A stretch of 64,000 bases of DNA from contig NZ_KZ987724.1 of assembly GCF_003614185.1 (NCBI RefSeq), forward strand, positions 4,061,068 to 4,125,067, written 5' to 3'. Position numbers and translations under genes: made by a program. Below are positions 44,155 to 54,402 of the stretch, piece after piece (position 1 is the stretch's first letter; every line of letters begins with the position of its first letter). The stretch comes from Paenibacillus aceti. Its GTDB lineage: Bacteria; Bacillota; Bacilli; Paenibacillales; Paenibacillaceae. The notes under the pieces are model-generated. The model had not been told where the DNA came from. It saw nothing but the letters and a program-made list of their open reading frames with translations, and made no database searches.

Positions 44155-45495
44155 CTACATACCTAATTCTGCTCCCGCCGCGAGCAGCGTCCGCTGCAGC
44201 TCCTGCACCGATATATCCCTCACCCCGATCCCATTCTGACTTGCCTGCGCCGCTGCCGTTCCAGCCGCCTGGCCAATAGCCATACAGCTCGGCGTTAGCC
44301 GGGTCGTCGCCTGTGCCTCATGCGTCGTCGAGATACAGCGCCCAGCAAGAAGCAGATTCTCAACCCGTGCAGGGATAAGCGAGCGGTAAGGAATGTCATA
44401 GGCGCCGCCGCCTTTAATGAAATTGGCCGTTACTCCGCTCCCCTCCGGATTATGGATATCAATCGGGTAACCACTGCGGGCAATGACATCGTCGAAGGCT
44501 CGGGCACTCAGCACATCGATTCCGTTCAGCACATATTCACCGACCACCCGGCGGGTCTCCCGAACACCGATTTGCGCCCCGGTCTGAGCCACGTAAGCCG
44601 CCGAGAAGCCGGGAATATGCGAGCGGAAGAATTGCTCCAGGAGCTGTACCTGCTCCCGTCCCTCGACTTCTGCAGCAGTCAGATCTTCCGGCTGCGTTGG
44701 ATCGAGTCCAGATACGCGGGACACATTGATGAGCACCTCGTCGGGCTCGGGGCCTGTAAAGAACAGGACGCCATCTCGCTGAATCGGCAGCCCGGCCTGG
44801 CGCCACTTGCTATAGAAGCCCATCACGCCTGTCAATGGGAGTTGATCCAGTTCTGAGATTAGTGATCTCTCGTAGAACTCCTCTGGATGCCTTTTCATAT
44901 ATTCAGTCACTTCATCCAGCCTGACCCCCTTCATTCGGAACTTCATCGTCATCGGCTGAACCTTGCCCACTTCATTCCCCTTTTCAAAGCTTGCTCCGGC
45001 TAAATAAGCAATGTCCGCATCACCACTCGCATCGACAAAGACCCGCGCCTCAATCAGCATCCTCCCCCCCTTGTTCCATACAGCGATTCCCTTCAAATGC
45101 TGGTCAGACATCTGCACCTCAGCTGCGAACGAATGCAGCAGAAGCTTCACCCCCGCTTCCCGCAGCATATGGAAAGCCAACCATTTAAATGTCTCGGGAC
45201 AGAATGGGGTCAGCGTATGCACGAAGCCGATCGTATCACGCAAATGGCCGGGCGAGGCTCCAAGGGCGGCGAGGCGGTCGACGATCTCTTGGGCGATTCC
45301 CTTGACAGCCTGATCACCAGAAGCCGTATGGAAGGTCATCCATGGGTAGACCAGAGATGCTGTCGACATCCCCCCTAAGAATCCATACCTCTCCACCAAT
45401 ATCACGTTCGCCCCGCTGCGCACTGCCGCCAAGGCCGCCGCAATCCCTGCTGGACCTCCACCCAATACAGCTACATCGTACACTACTTTACTCAA
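44155..45495 (-). CDS. FAD-dependent oxidoreductase
   Basis: 446 residues of the FAD_oxidored (PF12831-like) family. Rossmann motif YDVAVLGGGPAGIAAALAAVRSGANVILVERYGFLGGMSTASLV at the N-terminus, ARVFVDASGDADIAYLAG in the middle, and the C-terminal ENLLLAGRCISTTHEAQATTRLTPSCMAIGQAAGTAA. Such enzymes oxidise or reduce small molecules, often near sugar or uronate catabolic genes. It starts (TTG 45495) inside the last codons of the AraC regulator (8-bp overlap), so it was translated with it, and closes the carbohydrate locus. The substrate is unknown. Confidence 0.9.
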   Translation of the reverse strand: MSKVVYDVAVLGGGPAGIAAALAAVRSGANVILVERYGFLGGMSTASLVYPWMTFHTASGDQAVKGIAQEIVDRLAALGASPGHLRDTIGFVHTLTPFCPETFKWLAFHMLREAGVKLLLHSFAAEVQMSDQHLKGIAVWNKGGRMLIEARVFVDASGDADIAYLAGASFEKGNEVGKVQPMTMKFRMKGVRLDEVTEYMKRHPEEFYERSLISELDQLPLTGVMGFYSKWRQAGLPIQRDGVLFFTGPEPDEVLINVSRVSGLDPTQPEDLTAAEVEGREQVQLLEQFFRSHIPGFSAAYVAQTGAQIGVRETRRVVGEYVLNGIDVLSARAFDDVIARSGYPIDIHNPEGSGVTANFIKGGGAYDIPYRSLIPARVENLLLAGRCISTTHEAQATTRLTPSCMAIGQAAGTAAAQASQNGIGVRDISVQELQRTLLAAGAELGM

Positions 45496-47045
45496 TCATC
45501 CCGCTCCCCTTCCCAGGTATTGTCGTCTGTCCATTGCCACGATGACCAATCATCGCGGGTTGCCCCGCCCACGAAGCCCTGAAATCTCCCGGTGTTGCAC
45601 CATGGATCCGCTTGAATACGCGAATGAAGTTCTGCGAATTGTTATATCGCAGCTTGTCGGCGATCTCCGCCACCTTCATATCCGTCGAGATCAGCAACTC
45701 CTTGGCCTTCTCCATCCGATAGGCGATCAGATAATCGCTGAACGTCATGCCGAGCTCCTCCTTGAAAATATGGCTGAAATGCGATGGAGGCATACCCGCC
45801 AGCTCGGCCATCATCGGCTGCGACAGATCATCGTCATAATGCTGCTCGATATACTGCTGCACGGTCGTAATCGATTGATGATTGCTGTCCTTGCGGCGCA
45901 GCATAATATGGCGCGAAATGGCCGGGAATACCTCTTCCTTCAGCCAGGCGATCATCTGGCTCATCGTCCGCAGCTCATTCACCCGCTCGTACGGACTGTA
46001 CGTGAACAGCAAGGGGCCACCATCCGGATCAAGCTCATACAGCTCACGCAGCAGCCGTGATATGAGCTGCATGAACGCCATTCGTACATGCTCTGTAGAG
46101 ATCCCGCCCCGCTGCTGCAAGCCTTGCCCGAACTCATCGAGAAGTACAGCCAGCTGCTGTTCATTACCCAGCTTAACCTGCAGTATCATCTGCTGCTCCA
46201 GCTCGGATGGATAAGCAAAGCCTTGCTGCTGTCTATTCGGCTCGACCTGCTCCACATAGATCACCTTGCCGCTGCCAAGGATAAGACGATACTGCAGCGC
46301 ATCCATCGCCTCCTTGAACGAGTGACGGATGCTGCTCAGCCCTTCATGGCAACGTCCGACGCCGATAGTAGCCGTTATATTCAACACACACTCCACCATC
46401 GTGTGAATTTCCTCCGCCAGCTGGAAGGCCTCTGTCCTCCGGGAAGCGGTTGTCCCCGATAGTTTATGATTGATCAGCAACACGACATCCGCCCTCATCT
46501 TGATAACAGTACCGCTGGCCACTCCACCGAGAATTTCTTCAGAAATATTCTTGACCGCATACACGAACAGGTTAATATCTCGCTCCGTTTTCCCCCGGAC
46601 ATCATCCAGTTCAATGCACATGACGGTATAATACGGGCTGATTCGCGGCAGATCATAATAATCGAACTTCTCGGTCAGCTCATGGGTCGGCACTGCTTCC
46701 GTCAGAACATGCTGCATAAATCCAGCGGCCAGCAACGGCTTCGAGTTCTCAATCTGATCATTCAATGAGTCATTGACTGTATGTAGCATTTCAACATAGT
46801 GGCGGATGAGTCCGAATTCGTCCTGCTTGCCATTCGAGAGAGGGGGCCGGTTCGCCCTGCCACGAATCAGGTCCAATATGCTCTTGATCAGACGGTAGAA
46901 ATGCTTGGATAGCAGCAGCGCAGCCGTTAAGCATCCTACAATAAGCGTCAGGCATAGGATCATTGTCAGCACCTTAATCCGGACGAACATAGGCGTCAGC
47001 TCCTTAATCGGTACGATCGATACATAGATCCAGCCGTTATAGGGG

Positions 47046-47790
47046 GACTGCCAAATCATGACCACCCGTCCAACGGGTGGTTTGCACTTGGGGTATAACC
47101 CCCTGTTGCCAAACTGCGCCTAAAGACGCTAGCCTGACCACAAATCTGTTCAGGCTCAGTGTAATTTGTCACTTTCACTAACCAGTTAAACTGGTTTATT
47201 TCTTTTTGCTCCTGTTACTGCTAAACGGATCTTCGTACTCTTTTACACTCAACTTATCTATTGCTTGGTCATGTGCTTCTTGTTCACGAATGTATTTTGC
47301 TACGGTTGCTTCATTTAGGCCCACTGTACTTACATAATAGCCTTCTGCCCAAAATTTTCGATTCCCATATTTATACTTTAGTTGCGCGTGCTTTTCAAAG
47401 ATCATTAGCGAACTTTTCCCCTTCAGATATCCCATGAATGTGGACACGGCTATCTTTGGGGGGATCGCTACCAGCATGTGTACATGATCTGGCATCATAT
47501 GACCTTCCAGGATGTCCACTCCCTTATACTTACATAAACGTTTGAAAATTTCGATTAAGTCTTTCCTCACTTGATTATAGATCTCTTTCCGTCTATACTT
47601 CGGGGTGAACACAATGTGGTATTTGCACATCCACTTCGTGTGAGCTAGACTATAGCTCTTGTTTGCCATCTAAGACCATTCCTTTCAATTGAGCCTGAAC
47701 ATCTCAATTCTATCGGGATGGTCTTATTGGTCAAACCCTCGATCCCTCCACCCGCATAGCGGGTGGTTTTTTGTTTCGCGCGTTTCACGC
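47046..47790 (-). mobile_element. IS200/IS605-family element (tnpA only), about 745 bp
   Basis: Imperfect hairpins CCACCCG-tccaa-CGGGTGG (47071-47089 region) and CCACCCG-catag-CGGGTGG (47749-47767 region) lie near the two ends, as expected for subterminal hairpins recognised by a Y1 transposase. There is no inverted-repeat terminus or target duplication. Edges are inferred from the restored host frame (SQLS-PYNGW). Confidence 0.9.
47196..47669 (-). CDS. tnpA: IS200/IS605-family Y1 transposase TnpA
   Basis: 157 residues. HUH metal motif HVH in MMPDHVHMLVAIPP, catalytic tyrosine in KYIREQ near residue 131, and the family start KWMCKYHIVFTPKYRRKEIY. Complete. No tnpB gene accompanies it, so the element is of the IS200 type. 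Confidence 0.95.
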   Translation of the reverse strand: MANKSYSLAHTKWMCKYHIVFTPKYRRKEIYNQVRKDLIEIFKRLCKYKGVDILEGHMMPDHVHMLVAIPPKIAVSTFMGYLKGKSSLMIFEKHAQLKYKYGNRKFWAEGYYVSTVGLNEATVAKYIREQEAHDQAIDKLSVKEYEDPFSSNRSKKK

Positions 47791-48716
47791 ACTCAACTGG
47801 CTAAAGCCATAATAATTAATGAGCATATCCTGCCCATCCACCTTCTCGGTGTAGCCGCTCTCCTTTAGCCCGCTCCTGCGGATATCCGATAAGAATTGAT
47901 AAGAAGCGAGATCATCCTGCAGCAGACTTTTGTTCCAATCTGAGAAAATATTGCCCGAAGCCGTCAAGACGAGCATCTCACTGTTCACTTCCCGGTCCAT
48001 CTCGCTATAGACCTGGAAGAACGCTCGATCATTCAGCTTGACTATGATGTAGCCGCGTGGATTATCGCCACGAACGGGAACTTCGCGCACATAGGTAACC
48101 TCCTGCGAGCCGCCGCGCGTCATCCTGCTGTCCGTCTTGCGATCGATCCAGAAATAGGGCGCAGAGCGGCTGCGAAGCCGAGCCTTCAGCTCAGGATCCA
48201 TGCTATCCGCCGGATTCAGGCCATTCGTAACAGATAGAATCTTATCCTCTCGTACAAAATAAAGCTCGGCCGAATCGACTATTGTCGACCAGAACCTCGA
48301 TTGAATTTAGGTTGGCAATCACCTCTTGATACAGCTTGATATTCGCATAGGGATCATCCAGTTTCAAAAATTCGTCCAAGGAAGGATTGAATAAATGCTG
48401 CAGGATCGTTTTATTCAAGGCAATGAGCTTATCATCGATTCTCTGTTGAACCTGCTTCAGCGTCTCACGCTTGGCCCGGCCCACTTCCTGCTGCAAGCTG
48501 GTCGACGCAACGGTATACGTTCCGATGCTAATAATTAGCACCGGAACGATCGACAATAGACACGCCGCTAATATCAGCTTCAATCGGATATTACGTTTCA
48601 CGGAAAACCGCTTCATGTACGCTCACTTCCTCGGATCGTAGTCGGTACTGCTCCAGTACAAGCAAAATGGGGGACGTGAAGTCCCCACATATAAGCAAAT
48701 CCGCTCTATTGTAGCT

Positions 48717-50213
48717 TTATTGCTGTTTATACCATTCGTTCACTTCCTCAGTCATTTTCCTGCCGCCCTTATTCATCCATTCCTCAACATATTGATCGAA
48801 TGAATCGAGCGACTTTCCGCCGATCACTATTTTGATAAAAGTCTCTGTACTATATTTCTCAAGATCAGCCATCTTCTCCTGCATCGTAGGCGTCAGAGCT
48901 GCAACTGCCGGATTAGGGACGCCAAGCTGCTCAATATTCTTCCATTGATCGAGCTGGGCTTGCGCAACCTCCTCTGTCGCACCAGGCGTAGTGAAGTATG
49001 GATTATACTTGTTATGCGCGATGAGATTGATTACACCGTCAGCGTTATATTGCTCATTGACTACAGGAACGCCGTTCTCCAGCTTGTGATGCACGCCTTC
49101 TATTCCTTTCCGTTTGAATTCCAGCGCTTCATCGGTCGCTTGCCAATCGAGAATCTCCATGATCTTATCCACCTTTTCCGGTGAGGTCTTGGCACTGATT
49201 ACCCAATGTCCGTAGAACCCAGCGGATTGCGGCGTGCCCTTCGTACCGCTCGGCCCTGTAGGCGGATCAATCATGATAATCTCCGCATTCGGGTTAACCT
49301 TCTTCATGTCGACCATGAATTGCCCGAAGTTCGCAATACCGCCACCGATCAGGATACCGGCCTTACCTGCGATAAATTTCTCATTCACCTGTGTATACTT
49401 CAGAACCGGGAAGTCCTTATCGATGGCGCCCTGCTTGTAAAGGTCGGCCAGCCAGCCTAGCGCCTCCTTGCGCCCCGGCGTAACATCTGAGTTCATCAAC
49501 GTGCCGTCCTCCATCTTGCGCCAGCCATTTCCTGCATCAAAAGCAAGCCATAGCTGCTCCAGGAAACTCAGATTCTCACCTACACCAATACCGAATGTAT
49601 CCGCCTTGCCATTCTTATCAGGGTCCTCCGTCGTAAACTTGAGTGCCACATTCGCGAAGTCCTCTATCGTTACTGGAACTGGTAATCCTAGATTGTCGAG
49701 CCAATCCTTGCGGATCAAGACCGCATTCGTCTGCAGCGGACGTGTGCGTGGGATCGAATACAACTTCTTGTCGATCTTCACATTTTCGAAGGCCTGCTGC
49801 GGGGTCTCCATCAGGTTCTTATAATTGCCGACCAGATCATCCAGCGGTAGGAATGCATTCTGCTTCACATATTTGTTCAATTCCGGGTCCGGGTATGTCG
49901 TCCACACCATCATGTCCGGTAGTTCTCCCGAAGCGACCGTCAGCCGCAGCTTCTCGGCATAACCGTTAGCCGGGATCGCCATCAGATCAAGCTCCACATT
50001 GAACTTATTCTCCATCCACTTCCAGGCCTCGCCCTTCTTCGGGGCATCTCCATTCAGCGGATACATCATGCTGATCTTGAGCCTCTCCTGCTTATCTTTT
50101 CCGCCGCTTCCCGCCTCACTCTTGCCATCCTTACTCCCGCAGCCGACGATGATCGTCGCTAGCAGAGACATAGCTACCGTGAAGCTAACGATCTTTCTCC
50201 AGTTCATGTTCAT
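48717..50213 (-). CDS. LplA-type extracellular solute-binding lipoprotein
   Basis: 498 residues. Lipoprotein signal (LATIIVGCGSKDGK, Cys about 24), then a family 1 solute-binding fold with Asp/Gly-rich helices (GEAWKWMENKFNVELDLMAIP, DNLGLPVPVTIEDFANVALKFTTEDPDKNGKADTFGIG). It would bind an oligosaccharide outside the membrane and feed the LplB/LplC permeases encoded just upstream. ATG 50213 has AAGGAGGG 10 nt upstream; an earlier in-frame ATG lacks one. Like other such systems it needs a shared MsmX-type ATPase, not in the window. Confidence 0.92.
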   Translation of the reverse strand: MNMNWRKIVSFTVAMSLLATIIVGCGSKDGKSEAGSGGKDKQERLKISMMYPLNGDAPKKGEAWKWMENKFNVELDLMAIPANGYAEKLRLTVASGELPDMMVWTTYPDPELNKYVKQNAFLPLDDLVGNYKNLMETPQQAFENVKIDKKLYSIPRTRPLQTNAVLIRKDWLDNLGLPVPVTIEDFANVALKFTTEDPDKNGKADTFGIGVGENLSFLEQLWLAFDAGNGWRKMEDGTLMNSDVTPGRKEALGWLADLYKQGAIDKDFPVLKYTQVNEKFIAGKAGILIGGGIANFGQFMVDMKKVNPNAEIIMIDPPTGPSGTKGTPQSAGFYGHWVISAKTSPEKVDKIMEILDWQATDEALEFKRKGIEGVHHKLENGVPVVNEQYNADGVINLIAHNKYNPYFTTPGATEEVAQAQLDQWKNIEQLGVPNPAVAALTPTMQEKMADLEKYSTETFIKIVIGGKSLDSFDQYVEEWMNKGGRKMTEEVNEWYKQQ

Positions 50214-50310
50214 ACTTGGTTGACCCTCCTTAAATGGTATATATCGCAAGCAGATTAATCCGCGACTTGCCGCACTTGTATGCGCATTCATTTTCAAATA
50301 AGGACTTACC

Positions 50311-51189
50311 TCAGCCCTTGACCGATCCTAACAGCACACCCTTGGCAAAATGCTTCTGCAAGAATGGATAGACGAGAAGAATCGGAACTGTAGCGACGAC
50401 AATCGCTGCCATTTTGATCGTCATCGGGATGACCTGAATGCTCTCATTGGCAATAGCCGCCTGGTATTCCTCGGTAGAACCCTCGATAATCATCTGCCTC
50501 AGGATGACCTGAATCGGCCATAGGCTTGAATTAGTCACATACATAATCGACTGGAAGAATTGATTCCAATGTCCCACCGCATAGAATAATGTGAAAGTAG
50601 CCAGTGCAGGCATCGAGAGCGGCAGCACAATTTTCAACAATACTCCGAAGTGGCTGCATCCGTCGATGCGCGCTGATTCTTCCAACGCCTCGGGAATGCC
50701 CTGGAAGAAGTTCTTGAGAATAATCAGGTTGAATGCGCTGATCGCTCCCGGCATAATGACTGACCAGAATGAATTAAGGAGACCAAGCCATTTCATCACC
50801 AGGTACCCTGGAATCATCCCACCGCTGAACAGCATCGTGAACAGTACGAGGAACAGGATGATCCGCCGTCCCTTAAGACGGGTTTTAGAGAGCGGATAAG
50901 CCATCAATACGGTCAGAGCCAGATTAGTAATCGTCCCGACAACCGTAATCGATATAGTCATCCAGAGTGCCTGCATGAAATGCGAGTTGGAGAAAATCAT
51001 AGAATAAGAGTCCCAGGTGAACTTCTCCGGCCACAGGATCAGCCCCCCGCGCATCACCTGTTCCATTGGAGATAGCGATACGGCTAACACATAGAGAAAA
51101 GGGAATAATGTCGCTGTGCCGCACAGTACCAAAAGGAATCCATTGATGCCCCTGAAGACCATGTCACCGGTTAAACGATACTGCCGCAT
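50311..51189 (-). CDS. LplC-type carbohydrate ABC permease
   Basis: 292 residues, six membrane helices. The ABC-permease EAA loop reads EALEESARIDGCSHFGVLLKIVLPLSMPALATF, and the end PFLQKHFAKGVLLGSVKG is the family C-terminus. It partners the upstream permease (1-bp overlap of stop and start). Substrate set by the binding protein, unknown. Confidence 0.94.
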   Translation of the reverse strand: MRQYRLTGDMVFRGINGFLLVLCGTATLFPFLYVLAVSLSPMEQVMRGGLILWPEKFTWDSYSMIFSNSHFMQALWMTISITVVGTITNLALTVLMAYPLSKTRLKGRRIILFLVLFTMLFSGGMIPGYLVMKWLGLLNSFWSVIMPGAISAFNLIILKNFFQGIPEALEESARIDGCSHFGVLLKIVLPLSMPALATFTLFYAVGHWNQFFQSIMYVTNSSLWPIQVILRQMIIEGSTEEYQAAIANESIQVIPMTIKMAAIVVATVPILLVYPFLQKHFAKGVLLGSVKG

Positions 51190-52133
51190 TAGTACACTCC
51201 CTCCTCTCCGAAGCGCTTGGCCAGGCGATTTGCTGCCACGACCATAATCAGGCCAATCACCGATTTGAACAGTCCAACGGCTGTCGTATAGCTATAATTA
51301 CCACCTACCAGGCCTTCGCGATATACGTATGTCTCGAAGACGTCGCCGACCTCATAGGTCGTTGCACTCAGCATCAGAAAGATCTGTTCGAAGCCGTTAT
51401 CAAGGATATGACCTAGCCTCAGAATCAGCATGATGAGAATCGTGCTGCGGATGGCTGGCAGAGTAATATGCCAGATCTGCCTCCAGCGGTTCGCGCCGTC
51501 GACGACTGCTGCCTCATAGAGCTGGGGGTCGACACCAGATAGAGCGGCGAGGAATATAATCGTCCCCCAGCCCGCTTCCTTCCATATACTCTGCGAGACG
51601 ATCAGGGTACGGAACCATTCATTCGAGGTTAAGAAATTGATCGGCTCTCCCCCGGCCTTGACGACAAACTCATTTACGATGCCCCCCTGAGTCCCCAAGA
51701 GCAGATATGTAATTCCTGCCACGACCACCCAGGATATGAAGTGGGGCATATAGATGATGGACTGAATCGTGTTCTTAAAAGCCCGCTTACGGACCTCATT
51801 CAGCATAAGCGCGATAATAATCGGCATCGGGAAGAAGAAGATAAGATTCAGCATGCTCAGCACAATCGAGTTACGGAAGATGCGCCAGAACCCGTCATAC
51901 TGCAGCAGCGCTACAAAATGCTGCAGACCGACCCATTCGCTCTTCCAGATCCCGCCGAACGGATTATAATCCTGGAAAGAGATAATGATTCCCCACATCG
52001 GGAAATAGCGAAATAGAATGAAGAATAATGCTCCGGGAATCAACATCATGTATAATTCCCAGTCCTTCCATGAGCTCCTGCGCCGGACTCCCCGAGCTAG
52101 CTCAGGCCTTGACAGCAACGATGGCTGGTTCAT
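51189..52133 (-). CDS. LplB-type carbohydrate ABC permease
   Basis: 314 residues with six membrane helices and EAA loop LYEAAVVDGANRWRQIWHITLPAIRSTI. The N-terminus WKDWELYMMLIPGALFFILFRYFPMWGIIISFQDYNPFGG is typical of LplB/YtcP-like permeases. Forms a heterodimer with the LplC-type protein; the genes overlap by one base. ATG 52133 follows GGGAGCCCACTCT. Confidence 0.94.
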   Translation of the reverse strand: MNQPSLLSRPELARGVRRRSSWKDWELYMMLIPGALFFILFRYFPMWGIIISFQDYNPFGGIWKSEWVGLQHFVALLQYDGFWRIFRNSIVLSMLNLIFFFPMPIIIALMLNEVRKRAFKNTIQSIIYMPHFISWVVVAGITYLLLGTQGGIVNEFVVKAGGEPINFLTSNEWFRTLIVSQSIWKEAGWGTIIFLAALSGVDPQLYEAAVVDGANRWRQIWHITLPAIRSTILIMLILRLGHILDNGFEQIFLMLSATTYEVGDVFETYVYREGLVGGNYSYTTAVGLFKSVIGLIMVVAANRLAKRFGEEGVY

Positions 52134-52157
52134 AGAGTGGGCTCCCTTCTTCGTTGT

Positions 52158-54131
52158 TTAGTTGACTAGATTTAGGCTGAACGGATTATCCGGCAGAATA
52201 AGCCGATATAACTCCTTATTCTGGGCGTAATACAGCCGTCCATGATGGTCCAGCGCCATGTTGCCGACGATCGCGTTACTAAGCTGCACATATTCAAGCG
52301 TAGCCGGATCGACGACAATCAAGCGTCTGGCCAAGGTCGTATATAAATAACCATCGGCTCCCCATCGAAGATAAATCGGCCGATACTTGCTGTACTTGTA
52401 CTCGCTCGGGAAGAAGACTCTACTCTTGACAATTCGCGTCGTCACCGGGTCCATCGCGAATAATGTCCTGTCGATAGCTCCCCAGATTAGTCCATCAGGC
52501 CCCGCGCTCAGTTCTCCGATCATGCAAGGCGGCCTATCCATATCTGGAATCTCCGGCACGAACTCCGCCACCTTTATCCGCTTGTCCACATCCCAGATGA
52601 ACATCCGGGCAGGCCCGTCTGCGGGTGTAGCACCAAGACCACCCCATATGCTAGTTCCCCCATAGATTAAGCCGTCCTTGTAAGCCACGCCTTGGATGCT
52701 ATGTTCCGGCATGATATCCGGGTAAACCTCCCAATGGCCGACGCTAGGGTCATACATCGCCAGCGCTCCGCCGCGCAATCCATAATCCGGTACCGTCCCG
52801 GCGAATACTCGCCCGCCACCTCTTGTCATGGCAAACGGGCGATCCTGCGCATGACCAAGCTCCCCGATCCACCCCGGATTATGCTCCAATGTGGTACCGA
52901 AATCGACCGGGCTCAACGGGTCAAAGCGGAACATATGGGCATGGGTATACGTCCCAAAATAAGCGACTCCGTCCAGGAAGGTCATTCCCTCCGATTGGGG
53001 AAATAGTTCAAAGGTGTGCCGAATTTCATCAGTTTCCGGATCGAACAGGCTAAATCCCCGTTGATAACCCCCGATGTACAGCTTGCCATCATCGCCGGTT
53101 TCTAAACAGTGGATAAGGATCGGCTGCGGCTCAATGTCCAAACTGCGAATGGTCACCTGACCGTCCAGGAAGCTAATAAGAGCCACCTGGGCATTTACAG
53201 TCACTAGAGCGAGTGTGGACTCTTCAGTTCCAACCTGTTGCCCGCCAGACCTAGATCTCCCCGCTCCACTCTCAGCTCCAGGCTCACCGTCCACACACAC
53301 CCATTCAAGTGCCTTGACTCTGCCTTCAGGCAGTGTACAAATCTCTGTCTCGCTCCAGCTCTCCCCAGCGATATCCCAATAGCATAACTTCCTGCCCTGC
53401 TTGAAGTAGACTCTCCCCGGGTGCCTAACTCGCGAATTAATCAGCATGTTGTCATAGGAGAAAGCGCCGACCTGGGTTAGCGTATCAAGCCGGAAGACGC
53501 GGGCCTCCGTATAATTACAAGAGACAAATAAGTAACCATCGATCACCCAAAGACGGTCTACGAAGCCTTGTGAACCGCTGATTCCCTCTAGCTTCAGCTC
53601 CTCCAACTCACCGGTCGTCCGATCGATTCGTACTACATGCTTAGTAGCCCCGATTCCGGCGTAGATCGAATCTTCATCGGCGGTAAGCCCGCGTACATAA
53701 TCCTGTCCTTCCTTCACAACTCCGTAGTCGCGAAATACGCCTGTCTTGAGGTGATACTCAAACACTTTAGCTCCCGGATACGTCCCGCCGAATACTCTGT
53801 CATGGGTACTGAATAGCTGCCATACCCAGCGATCCGATGGGTTCGTACCGATGGTCTGCAATCCGTCTGATGAATAACGATATAGCACACCATCATTGAT
53901 TCCGCTTAGATAGATATCACCGTTTTCTGCAGCGCACATTCCCCAACAGCAGTCTGTATCAGGGATAGACTCGCGGAACAGCAGCTCGCCAGACAGCAGG
54001 TCGAATTCCTGCAGAACTGCCGGTACACCATTGCTCGCGAAGCATACCGTATAACGCGCACCATCAAAGCGGAAAGCCGCTGCTTGCCCAAAGCGGGATT
54101 GGATCATCGCCCCCAGATTCTGTACCTCCAC
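52158..54131 (-). CDS. Cytoplasmic beta-propeller protein of unknown function
   Basis: 657 residues with no signal peptide. Repeated blade-like strands (DGKLYIGGYQRGFSLFDPETDEI; AYKDGLIYGGTSIWGG; ADGYLYTTLARRLIVVDPATLEY; DHHGRLYYAQNKELYRL) repeat every ~45-50 residues, predicting two propellers or one large one. A low-complexity Gly/Ser/Glu stretch near residue 285 may be a loop. Position as the first gene of the LplBCA unit, 24 bp before lplB, ties it to the transported glycan, perhaps as a lyase, epimerase or lactonase-like enzyme (speculative). Start is GTG 54131 or ATG 54107; neither has a clear ribosome site, so the N-terminus is uncertain. Confidence 0.75.
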   Translation of the reverse strand: MEVQNLGAMIQSRFGQAAAFRFDGARYTVCFASNGVPAVLQEFDLLSGELLFRESIPDTDCCWGMCAAENGDIYLSGINDGVLYRYSSDGLQTIGTNPSDRWVWQLFSTHDRVFGGTYPGAKVFEYHLKTGVFRDYGVVKEGQDYVRGLTADEDSIYAGIGATKHVVRIDRTTGELEELKLEGISGSQGFVDRLWVIDGYLFVSCNYTEARVFRLDTLTQVGAFSYDNMLINSRVRHPGRVYFKQGRKLCYWDIAGESWSETEICTLPEGRVKALEWVCVDGEPGAESGAGRSRSGGQQVGTEESTLALVTVNAQVALISFLDGQVTIRSLDIEPQPILIHCLETGDDGKLYIGGYQRGFSLFDPETDEIRHTFELFPQSEGMTFLDGVAYFGTYTHAHMFRFDPLSPVDFGTTLEHNPGWIGELGHAQDRPFAMTRGGGRVFAGTVPDYGLRGGALAMYDPSVGHWEVYPDIMPEHSIQGVAYKDGLIYGGTSIWGGLGATPADGPARMFIWDVDKRIKVAEFVPEIPDMDRPPCMIGELSAGPDGLIWGAIDRTLFAMDPVTTRIVKSRVFFPSEYKYSKYRPIYLRWGADGYLYTTLARRLIVVDPATLEYVQLSNAIVGNMALDHHGRLYYAQNKELYRLILPDNPFSLNLVN

Positions 54132-54342
54132 TGTACCTACTATGTAAATCTCCTCCCTCTCCTTCTCTCTATCGTGCTGTGCTACGACGTGCTACGGGGC
54201 CTGTTGGCCCATAGCAATACGCCTGTATATCTGGATTGTAAGGGGCGTAACCCAGATAAAGAAATAATCAGATCAAATGATTACATTAAAAAAAACGCCA
54301 ATAGGTGTAATGATGAGTAGATCATTAGGAAAGGACTATTTA

Positions 54343-54381
54343 GAAAAACAAAAAGGAGTGGAAAATGATCAATTCCACTCC
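54343..54381 (-). terminator. Terminator of the ABC-2/small-protein unit
   Basis: GGAGTGGAA / TTCCACTCC stem followed on the minus strand by TTTTTGTTTTT. It ends the operon whose last gene stops at 54403. The rest of 54132-54342 shows short hairpins (GGGCC-AACA-GGCCC) but no gene. Confidence 0.9.
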
Positions 54382-54402
54382 ATTATGATTCGCTTTTCAA
54401 AC

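Larger units (their letters stand above)
45488..48616 (-). pseudogene. Membrane-bound AraC-family regulator, split by an IS200-type element and a frameshift
   Basis: Pieces in order: 48616-~48275 (membrane helix, extracytoplasmic sensor start); a frameshift near 48270-48290, after which the frame AELYFVREDKILSVTNGLNPADSM continues; 48201-47791 (dCache-like sensor to ..GFSQLS); the IS200 element; then 47045-45488 with the second membrane helix, a GGDEF-like/linker region and a C-terminal AraC HTH (ELAGMPPSHFSHIFKEELGMTFSDYLIAYRMEKAKELL..). Joined, it is a YesN/YtdP-like transmembrane AraC activator of ~770 residues, the usual partner of LplABC-type transporters, as here. Two independent lesions make loss of function nearly certain, unless one is a sequencing error. 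Confidence 0.9.
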
